Positions 14,509 to 19,748 of a DNA stretch of 19,748 bases are shown piece after piece. The DNA comes from JAFDVL01 sp043736395 (GTDB lineage: Bacteria > Acidobacteriota > Blastocatellia > RBC074). The stretch is from positions 1 to 19,748 of the forward strand of contig JAYTCQ010000351.1 of the NCBI GenBank assembly GCA_043736395.1, in the 5' to 3' direction. Each line of letters begins with the position of its first letter. Position 1 is the stretch's first letter. The notes beneath the pieces are model-generated. The model saw nothing but the letters and a program-made list of their open reading frames with translations, had not been told where the DNA came from and ran no database searches. A program made the translations under genes and the position numbers.

Positions 14509-15273
14509 TTAAGTATTGCTCCAAGATGCGAGTATCTTATCCTGTTCTCCTTTTAGATCTTCGCGAATTTTGAGCGCTAGTGCCTTTGCTTCAGTAGCAA
14601 ATTCAGGAAGACGGTCGATTGAAACTACGCGAATGCAAGTGCCGAAAAAGTTAGGTAGCTGCGCAAAAAACAACCATTCACCTTCTGCAACTTCCTGAAT
14701 CTCAATCTGTCCATTCTCGGACAGCCTACATTCTAGTATTGGTGAATTAACCACGATAATAGGGAAAGCGAAAATAGTAGAGGCATATTTCGATTCTGGC
14801 CTGTGAGCGTAGAAATTGGATGCCTTAGCTACGGCAACAGCGGCGGCGTATGCAACATCCGAGTCAGACATTGCTTGACGAACTGAATATGCAGCCAGGC
14901 CACTCTTTTTGAGCCAAGGCCATCTTTCAAGAAGTTCCGTGAATCTCGTAAATAGCGAATCAAATGCGTTCTCAGAGAAAACACAGAAAGCTCGAATCCT
15001 GTTGTAACCTACTAAGGTATCAGGGGAAGAGAGCAGCGCCCACGGCTTCTTGCTAGACTTACACTCGATAATGAAACCGATCTCGATAACTCCCAACATT
15101 AAGGGGTCAGTATCGACAGCGATCACGTCGATTTCTCTCCCTTTTCCAGATTCTGGGTCAATATAATGGCTCGACTGGCGAACTTCAAAGCCAGCTGCAC
15201 GGAAAGCTGCTGCCGTTCGCATCTCAAGCGTAAATCCTTGTGCTTCAAGCCATTCGGTAACTTTGGGAATCAT
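14509..15273 (-). CDS. PD-(D/E)XK nuclease-like protein (restriction endonuclease-like fold)
   Basis: A 254-residue protein. The first 80 residues fit a PD-(D/E)XK core: Glu17 in a first helix (FTLEMRTAAAFRAAGFEV), GREIDVIAVD with Asp49, then IIECK with Glu70 and Lys72. This layout is common in Mrr/RecB-type DNA nucleases and Holliday-resolvase relatives. The C-terminal 170 residues are unrecognised; they look alpha/beta and contain an AAAVAVAKASNF helix. No methyltransferase, helicase or toxin-antitoxin partner is beside it, so it is an orphan. It could be a solitary defence nuclease, a remnant of a larger system, or a housekeeping hydrolase. ATG 15273 lacks a clear Shine-Dalgarno. Confidence 0.7.
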   Translation of the reverse strand: MIPKVTEWLEAQGFTLEMRTAAAFRAAGFEVRQSSHYIDPESGKGREIDVIAVDTDPLMLGVIEIGFIIECKSSKKPWALLSSPDTLVGYNRIRAFCVFSENAFDSLFTRFTELLERWPWLKKSGLAAYSVRQAMSDSDVAYAAAVAVAKASNFYAHRPESKYASTIFAFPIIVVNSPILECRLSENGQIEIQEVAEGEWLFFAQLPNFFGTCIRVVSIDRLPEFATEAKALALKIREDLKGEQDKILASWSNT

Positions 15274-15438
15274 AATTAAGTGCTTGGTTACCTAACAACG
15301 CGTTTCGGAGCCAACAGATTTATGAATAATAATTTCTTGAATTTTGGTCAAATATGGAAGCATTGATAGTTGAATATCTTGGCAACGATACGAGAAACTT
15401 TTTTTTGTAAATCTATTTACAGGTGCTGTCAATGTAAT

Positions 15439-15675
15439 TTATTGTGTGCTTCTGGATTTCGTATAGTCACATTCAGACCAATCATAAGTCGTAGACGTTC
15501 CGCTTTTTGTCGCAATGCCACAGTGATCTTTATGTGTGCAATCTGTACCTTTAACTATTCTTGCAACTTCATTTCCAGACGAATCAAGTTTTAACTTGTA
15601 CTCACGATGTATAGAAATCTCTTCTCCCATTTTTTTACAGTTGTAAGGTTCTAATTTCTCTTCATATCTATCCAT
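15439..15675 (-). CDS. Small Cys/His-containing hypothetical protein
   Basis: A 78-residue protein from ATG 15675 with GGAG seven nt upstream. A TTG start nine codons earlier lacks this. No family recognised. It is hydrophilic, with a Lys/Glu-rich first half (MDRYEEKLEPYNCKKMGEE) and a Cys/His-containing second half (DCTHKDHCG, then SECDYTKS), giving four Cys in all that might bind zinc or form disulfides. No signal peptide. It lies 165 bp upstream of the nuclease gene on the same strand; whether the two are related is unknown. Confidence 0.55.
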   Translation of the reverse strand: MDRYEEKLEPYNCKKMGEEISIHREYKLKLDSSGNEVARIVKGTDCTHKDHCGIATKSGTSTTYDWSECDYTKSRSTQ

Positions 15676-15864
15676 TATTTTACTCCGAAACTCTATGGGC
15701 AAATAAACGCAACATTTAATTAAGCGAACTAAAAGTTACAAAACTATACGACTTTTAGACCCTATGTTCTAACCTGAAGCAATCTAACTACTTATCAAAT
15801 CAATAAATCATTACTTGTTTGGCGACAGGCTTAGAAAGTTATACGACTGTGATATAACGCTACT

Positions 15865-15903
15865 AGTTTACCAGTTTTTCATGATCCCGCAATGGCAATA
15901 AAA
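15865..15903. repeat. Direct repeat, left copy
   Basis: The 39 bp here match 16682-16720 with three mismatches; the first 22 bp are identical. A related TTGTGAAGCGTCGA follows at 15918-15931, and TTGTGAGGCGTCGA precedes the right copy at 16667-16680. The two copies bracket the palindrome cluster and the membrane protein gene. Confidence 0.75.
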
Positions 15904-15938
15904 CTTCTTGAACGGATTTGTGAAGCGTCGAAAAGCAA

Positions 15939-16111
15939 GCTCCGTGAGGAGCGGAATAGCTGGGAGCGCCAGCATCCTGCTGGCCGTTTGCGAGCGCAGC
16001 GATGCAAACGTAGTGGCGAGCAAGCACACTGAAGAATAAGGAAACTTCTCGCCAAGGTACGCGAGCGGCGTTACAAGCGCTCGCGGGGCCAGCAGGATGC
16101 TGGCGCTCCCA
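15939..16111. repeat. Cluster of REP-like palindromes with 25-bp inverted arms
   Basis: The arm at 15961-15985 (TGGGAGCGCCAGCATCCTG...) is the perfect reverse complement of 16087-16111. Each arm itself folds as GCCAGCA-TCC-TGCTGGC. Between and beside them are GCTCC-GTGA-GGAGC (15939-15952), GTTTGC/GCAAAC (15986-16009) and CGCGAGCG/CGCTCGCG (16060-16085). The right arm ends three bases before the stop codon of the membrane protein gene (16117-16115 on the minus strand). The arrangement is that of two REP units in opposite orientation, as in REPIN/BIME elements mobilised in trans by RAYT transposases in other bacteria; no RAYT gene is in the window. Confidence 0.75.
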
Positions 16112-16114
16112 GTG

Positions 16115-16627
16115 CTACTCCGTCCCAAAATTCACACCATCTTTCAGTGCCTTACGCAGAGCATTCATTCCCACAATAATCATAATCACGACATACACGT
16201 GAAAGGCGACGCCTAGCCAGAGTTGCACGAGGATGAGGATGAGCGCGTCGAGCACGTAGATGATCAGCCCGACGATGAATGGCCAGACGACCATCTTTCG
16301 CGCGAGTAATCCCAGCCCTACGAAGACGGCGGCGGCGAGGATGTCGAAGGCGATCGCGATGACCGTACCGATGCTGCCAGCACTTTGCATCAAGGCATCA
16401 ACGACCTGCGTGAATCCGAGTCCGGCGATAAAACTCAATGTTCCGCCAAAAATTGCAATCACCGTATTGATTATCGAAAGTCCGGCGATCCAGAAAAACC
16501 AGTTGGCCGAAGTATGGATGCGTTTGACGACCTCAGGGTCAGGCGCGTTAGGATTTGCAACTTCGGCTGCTGAAAGAAGTTCCTGCGAATTGAGATCACC
16601 AAAAATCGAAGTGTTATTTTCGTTCAT
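16115..16627 (-). CDS. Four-helix hypothetical membrane protein
   Basis: A 170-residue protein from ATG 16627 with a weak GGA upstream. The first ~40 residues are soluble (MNENNTSIFGDLNSQEL..., DPEVVKRIHTSAN). Then come four predicted membrane segments at about 42-70, 86-108, 113-136 and 138-155, and a short basic tail. No family recognised; it resembles small DUF-type integral membrane proteins with no enzymatic motif. It stands alone between the two copies of a direct repeat, with a palindrome arm immediately after its stop codon. Confidence 0.75.
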   Translation of the reverse strand: MNENNTSIFGDLNSQELLSAAEVANPNAPDPEVVKRIHTSANWFFWIAGLSIINTVIAIFGGTLSFIAGLGFTQVVDALMQSAGSIGTVIAIAFDILAAAVFVGLGLLARKMVVWPFIVGLIIYVLDALILILVQLWLGVAFHVYVVIMIIVGMNALRKALKDGVNFGTE

Positions 16628-16681
16628 AAAATTTTCCGCGTTGATTGTGAGGGGCAGGATTAGGAGTTGTGAGGCGTCGAG

Positions 16682-16720
16682 AGTTTACCAGTTTTTCATG
16701 ATCGCGCAATTGAAATAAAA
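16682..16720. repeat. Direct repeat, right copy
   Basis: Matches 15865-15903 with three mismatches. It lies about 55 bp upstream of the membrane protein start and 35 bp after the regulator's stop codon. Confidence 0.75.
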
Positions 16721-16754
16721 TTTGCGAGACTTGTGAGTTTTGTAAGTGCTGGCA

Positions 16755-18695
16755 TTACGAAAAATTCATTCGCCGCATCAATTCGATAAAGCGCGGTTCA
16801 TTTCGGAGGTTGTTCCATCTCGGTTCGACTTTGAGAAATACCATCCGCACGTCTTTTTCACTGAAACCTTTTTCGAGATAAGTAAGCGCTTTGTCGCTTT
16901 CGCCTAGCGCGTTATAAGCCAGTGCGATGTGATAGGGCGGAACGTATCTTTCGGTGGACGAGTGTAACAGTTCGTCAAGCGCAGCTCGTGCTTCGATGAG
17001 TTTGCCCGACTGCGCTAAGGCATAAGAACCGAAGGCGGTTGGTTCGGAGCTAACGGGGGAGAGTGCGCGCGCCTTGCTAGTGGCGGCAAGAGCTTCGGTC
17101 AACATTCCTTTCCCGATGTAAACCCGTGCAATAAACATGTTGGCAAGACGGAAATTCGAGTCCAGCTCCAGAGTTTTTTGCAATCTGGCTAGGGATTCAT
17201 CGGGTTGCCTTGCGTGAAATAGAAATAACCCTTCAAGGGTGTTGATGCGCAAATTAAGCGGGTCAAGTTCTCTGGCACGCTTTATTTTGGGGAGCGCTTC
17301 GGCATGTCGCCCCAGATTGGAAAGAAAATGCGCATAAGGGTAAAGCACATCCGCGTTGTTCGGATTGAGTTCTAAGGCGCGTTTGTATTGAGCTTCAGCG
17401 GCTTGCCAATCCCAATCATACCAGAACATGATATGAGCAAGGACGGCGTGCGCTTCGGCGAGTGTGTCGTCCAGTTCAATAGCTTTGTTTGCGGCGACTT
17501 TCGCTGACGGAAAGAATTCACCTGAAGGTGTTTCACCGCCAACCGAAAGACCACGATAAGCATCGGCGAGTCCGACATACGCGAGTGCGTAGTTTGGGTC
17601 GGCTTTAATCGCCTGTTGAAAATATGAAACGCCTGTCTCAATTTCCGATTTTACCGATTTGAGGGCGTGAAAATGCCCTTTCATGTAAAGCTGATACGCC
17701 TCGACATTGTCCGTCTGACGCTTTTTTTCTTTGCCGCTAAATTGAATTTTCAGAGCCGTCGCTACCCGTTCAGAAATTGAATCTTGCACCGTGAAAATGT
17801 CAGTAAATTTTTCATCAAATTTTCCTGTCCAAAGTTGCTTGCCGTCGCTCGTTCGAAAAAGTCGGGCTGCGATTCTGATCCGGTTGTCGGCAGTTTGAAT
17901 CGTCCCGTCCAGTACGGTTTCGACATTGAGTTCGCGCCCTGCAAGTAACGAATCTTGCGTCAAAGCGGAGTAGCGGGTAACTGAACCAAGCGGCCGCACA
18001 ATAATTTCTTCGCCGCCGAGTTTGGCAATCAAGGTGTCCGCCATTCCCATCTCCAGCGCCTCGTTGCGGCTTTCCGCCCCCAGTGACTTGAACGGCAAGA
18101 CGGCAATCGTTTTAATCGGAGCGGTAGCATTTTTTTCGTTTCCCCTCCAACCATAAAAACCGAACCAGATTAAAACTCCAATCAATGCGCCTACAACGAA
18201 TAGAAGCCACCAGCGGTTTGTTTTTTGAATTTCGATGCGGAGATTTGGGACTTGGTTAAGTTCGGATGCGGGAGGTGGTTTTAACTCTGTTCTTGCCTGC
18301 TTTTCAATGTGTGTTTCTATCGAAATATCGCGCGTTACCGCAGTAAGTGCCGACGATTCCACTGGTAGACTAAGGTGGACGTCAGCAACAAATCTGTACC
18401 CGTGTCCGCGCACCGTTTCGATAAATTTCCCTTTGTCTGACCGTTCGCCCAAAACCTGCCGCAAGAGGGAAATATTTTTATCAAGGTTATTTTCCTCAAC
18501 AATTGTGTCCCCCCAAATTTCCGCCAGCAGTTCATCTTTACCAACGAGGTGATTACCGCGTTTGACAAGGGCACATAACGTTTCAAAAGCCTTTTCAGGG
18601 AGCGGTACGCGTTCGCTGTCGCGCCATAAAATACGTTCGGAAACCTCCAAGCGAAAATTATCGAACTCGTATATCTCATTGTGCGCGTTAGACAT
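16755..18695 (-). CDS. CadC-like transmembrane winged-helix regulator with TPR domain
   Basis: A 646-residue protein. Residues ~8-106 form an OmpR/PhoB-type winged helix (FDNFRLEVSERILWRD, LPEKAFETL, ELLAEIWGD, VEENNLDKNISLLRQVLG, ETVRGHGYRFV). A linker leads to one membrane helix at about 162-182. The outer part begins with a FlgO-like/adenylate cyclase-associated segment (IAVLPFKSLG, MADTLIAKLGG, GSVTRYS) and continues in a run of TPR-like repeats to the end (e.g. YALAYVGLADAYRGL, AEAQYKRALELNPNN). The topology is that of CadC/ToxR: a cytosolic DNA-binding domain driven by an exported sensor. It is divergent from a secreted protein gene, with three 11-bp direct repeats just before its own start, suggesting autoregulation. 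No Shine-Dalgarno is evident at ATG 18695. Confidence 0.9.
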   Translation of the reverse strand: MSNAHNEIYEFDNFRLEVSERILWRDSERVPLPEKAFETLCALVKRGNHLVGKDELLAEIWGDTIVEENNLDKNISLLRQVLGERSDKGKFIETVRGHGYRFVADVHLSLPVESSALTAVTRDISIETHIEKQARTELKPPPASELNQVPNLRIEIQKTNRWWLLFVVGALIGVLIWFGFYGWRGNEKNATAPIKTIAVLPFKSLGAESRNEALEMGMADTLIAKLGGEEIIVRPLGSVTRYSALTQDSLLAGRELNVETVLDGTIQTADNRIRIAARLFRTSDGKQLWTGKFDEKFTDIFTVQDSISERVATALKIQFSGKEKKRQTDNVEAYQLYMKGHFHALKSVKSEIETGVSYFQQAIKADPNYALAYVGLADAYRGLSVGGETPSGEFFPSAKVAANKAIELDDTLAEAHAVLAHIMFWYDWDWQAAEAQYKRALELNPNNADVLYPYAHFLSNLGRHAEALPKIKRARELDPLNLRINTLEGLFLFHARQPDESLARLQKTLELDSNFRLANMFIARVYIGKGMLTEALAATSKARALSPVSSEPTAFGSYALAQSGKLIEARAALDELLHSSTERYVPPYHIALAYNALGESDKALTYLEKGFSEKDVRMVFLKVEPRWNNLRNEPRFIELMRRMNFS

Positions 18696-18704
18696 AACTA
18701 TTTT

Positions 18705-18737
18705 TCAGAAAGGAGTCAGGAAACCTTCAGGAACTCC
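18705..18737. promoter_or_regulatory. Three tandem 11-bp direct repeats, candidate operator
   Basis: TCAGAAAGGAG (18705-18715), TCAGGAAACCT (18716-18726) and TCAGGAACTCC (18727-18737) stand head to tail with exact 11-bp period; the shared core is TCAGRAA. They lie 10-42 bp upstream of the regulator's ATG and about 97 bp before the divergent gene. OmpR/PhoB-type winged helices bind tandem direct repeats of about 10-11 bp, so the site fits the regulator encoded beside it. Confidence 0.55.
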
Positions 18738-18833
18738 GAAAGATTTTCTATCTGTGTTTGGTGATTATTGCACTCAACAGTCGCAAATATAAGGTTTCGG
18801 CTGAAATAATTAAAACTAAACGAGGTTAATAAA

Positions 18834-19355
18834 ATGAAACATAGCTACATGAAAGTAATAGGCATAACCCTGTTGGCAGTCGTCCTGTTGACGCTGTCCA
18901 CGCAAATTTTAGTGTCCGCCCAGAACGTCTTTAATGAAGAAAAAGGCGAAGAGCAATCACGTGAACACTTAGGGAAATTGGTAGGAGTCTGGAACGTGCA
19001 AGTGACAAGGTTGAGTTGTCAGACTGGCGAAGTAATTGCTACGGTTCCCGCCATGCTCACTTATATGCAGGGTGGAACGATGATCGATTGGGGAACAGGC
19101 AATTCCCCTTCGCTTCGCAGTGTTGGTCAGGGAGTTTGGCGTCATCAGGTTGGACGAAGGTATATTTCCGCCTTTCAGTTCTTCCGCTTTAATGCCGATG
19201 GTACCCTTGCCGGGAGGCAAATCGTGAGAACGCAAATTGTCTTAAGTCCTGATGGTAACAGCTTAACTAATACTGCTATGGCTCAAATTCTAGATGTCAA
19301 TGGCAACGTTATTGGAACAAATTGCTCCACTGCAACAGCCACTCGGTTTGAATAA
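18834..19355 (+). CDS. Secreted hypothetical protein, lipocalin-like
   Basis: A 173-residue protein with a Sec signal (basic start, hydrophobic VIGITLLAVVLLTL, likely cleavage after VSA at about residue 29). The mature 144 residues start with an acidic linker, then LVGVWNVQVTRLSCQTGE and a series of short beta strands (AMLTYMQGGTMIDW, YISAFQFFRFNADGTLAG, RTQIVLSPDGNSLTNTAMAQI), with Cys in LSCQTG and GTNCST that could pair. The pattern suggests a small beta-barrel of lipocalin/DUF type; no enzyme motif. ATG 18834 has GAGG eight nt upstream. It is divergent from the CadC-like regulator and is a plausible target of it. Confidence 0.75.
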   Translation: MKHSYMKVIGITLLAVVLLTLSTQILVSAQNVFNEEKGEEQSREHLGKLVGVWNVQVTRLSCQTGEVIATVPAMLTYMQGGTMIDWGTGNSPSLRSVGQGVWRHQVGRRYISAFQFFRFNADGTLAGRQIVRTQIVLSPDGNSLTNTAMAQILDVNGNVIGTNCSTATATRFE

Positions 19356-19367
19356 GCATAAAAAGCG

Positions 19368-19406
19368 AAGCGTGAGGTCGGAAAATCGTTTCCGGCCACA
19401 CGCTTT
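19368..19406. terminator. Strong hairpin between convergent genes, probable bidirectional terminator
   Basis: AAGCGTG (19368-19374) pairs with CACGCTT (19399-19405), and inside it GGTCGGAAA (19376-19384) pairs with TTTCCGGCC (19389-19397) with one G-T pair and loop ATCG. On the minus strand the hairpin is followed three bases later by TTTTT. It lies 13 bp after the secreted protein's stop codon and 13 bp after the stop of the partial minus-strand gene. Confidence 0.7.
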
Positions 19407-19418
19407 CCTCAGAGGCTT

Positions 19419-19748
19419 TTAATGGGATGAGCCGCTAAAAATCACTAACAAGTAGGCGACTCCGTCTTCCATCAAAGAAGTAAGTACGGTACCTAGAATG
19501 ACAGAAAAAAATATCTGAACTATACCCAGGAAGATATTTTTGGGCTTAAAGAATTGAAAATAAGTCCAACCCCATAATGGGAATTTCAGCGCAAATTCAA
19601 ATAAATTAACTGCAAGCCGATGATTTGTTTTGATATGCGTAGCGCTTATTACAATAGTGCGGACAAAAAATGAGGAGAGGGCTTCACAAAAAAGGCGATG
19701 AGATGGTTCACTGTGGAAGACAAAATCTACAGTACACCAAACATCGCC
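19419..19748 (-). CDS. C-terminal part of a membrane protein, cut by the window edge
   Basis: The minus-strand frame is open from the right edge for 109 codons to TAA at 19421-19419, with no start inside that looks natural. The visible part begins GDVWCTVDFVFHSEPSH and contains a polar stretch (SATHIKTNHRLAVN), then hydrophobic segments: LWGWTYFQFF, NIFLGIVQIFFSVILGTVL and GVAYLLVIFSG before the end. This predicts one or two membrane helices near the C-terminus. No family recognised. Codon-level openness, hydrophobicity and the properly placed convergent terminator support a real gene. Confidence 0.6.
   Translation of the reverse strand, partial: GDVWCTVDFVFHSEPSHRLFCEALSSFFVRTIVISATHIKTNHRLAVNLFEFALKFPLWGWTYFQFFKPKNIFLGIVQIFFSVILGTVLTSLMEDGVAYLLVIFSGSSH

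Larger units (their letters stand above)
15676..16114. other. Long gap without a supported gene
   Basis: The left part (15676-15860) is AT-rich with a twice-occurring TATACGACT (about 15747 and 15840) and no convincing frame. The right part is occupied by one copy of a direct repeat (15865-15903) and a cluster of palindromes (15939-16111). A reading frame of 86 codons on the minus strand (15868-16128) consists of these repeats and is not believed to be a gene. Confidence 0.7.

Noticed and set aside
15285..15310. Integron attC-like sequence (ACCTAACAACGCG) upstream of the nuclease gene
   Set aside because: One 7-bp core fits RYYYAAC, but no matching GTTRRRY partner with paired inner boxes was found nearby, and nothing similar lies after the gene.
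15412..15435. Terminator after the small Cys/His gene
   Set aside because: A TGTAAA/TTTACA stem exists, but on the minus strand it is followed by As, not Ts.
15868..16128. 86-codon frame on the minus strand
   Set aside because: It runs through the direct repeat and palindrome arms and has no ribosome-binding site; repeat-derived, not a gene.
1..19748. CRISPR array, insertion sequence, prophage or toxin-antitoxin pair
   Set aside because: No regularly spaced repeats, transposase, integrase, phage structural gene or recognisable toxin-antitoxin pair was seen.

Overview
The window reads as an ordinary chromosomal stretch of a moderate-GC bacterium, with no phage or plasmid backbone. The best guess for lineage is Acidobacteriota, possibly Blastocatellia. 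That is inferred from the mix of a winged-helix/TPR transmembrane regulator, a Tat-exported DUF1501 protein, a Tat-exported TIM-barrel protein, and several families of dispersed palindromic repeats. No 16S or ribosomal marker is present to confirm it. Several genes lack an obvious Shine-Dalgarno sequence, while others have GGAG or GAGG.

Layout. Positions 1-1325 (-) hold a class I glutamine amidotransferase followed by a MoaD-type sulfur carrier. Divergent from them is uvrA (1471-4356, +), whose last codons lie in one arm of a 21-bp inverted repeat. A Tat-targeted DUF1501 protein (4507-5883, +) ends at a REPIN-like double hairpin. On the minus strand come osmC (7641-8066), metZ (6294-7469) and a rhodanese (5938-6255). 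metZ has its own consensus promoter starting at the base after the osmC stop codon, and a 136-nt leader that looks like a SAM-II/SAM-V riboswitch plus a rho-independent terminator ending next to the start codon. Next are a small acidic protein (8187-8567), a ChaN-like secreted protein (8586-9491, -), a UPF0102/YraN nuclease-fold protein (9625-10083), tRNA-Gly(GCC) with promoter and terminator, a second REPIN-like element, a Tat-exported TIM-barrel isomerase-like protein (10363-11274, -), a tandem PilZ protein (11415-12119, -) and a cytosolic molybdopterin oxidoreductase (12264-14402, +).

Positions 14509-16750 look more accessory: an orphan PD-(D/E)XK nuclease, a small Cys-rich protein, a palindrome cluster and a four-helix membrane protein between imperfect direct repeats. 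The right end has a CadC-like winged-helix/TPR regulator (16755-18695, -) divergent from a secreted lipocalin-like protein (18834-19355, +), with three 11-bp direct repeats between them that look like its operator. A truncated membrane protein gene (-) runs off the right edge.

How genes work together: metZ and the rhodanese form a sulfur/methionine unit probably controlled by S-adenosylmethionine. MoaD supplies sulfur chemistry for the molybdopterin cofactor that the 12264-14402 enzyme needs, though the two are far apart. The most notable content is non-coding: the metZ leader, the three palindromic repeat families (two with base changes that keep their hairpins paired), and the 11-bp operator repeats.
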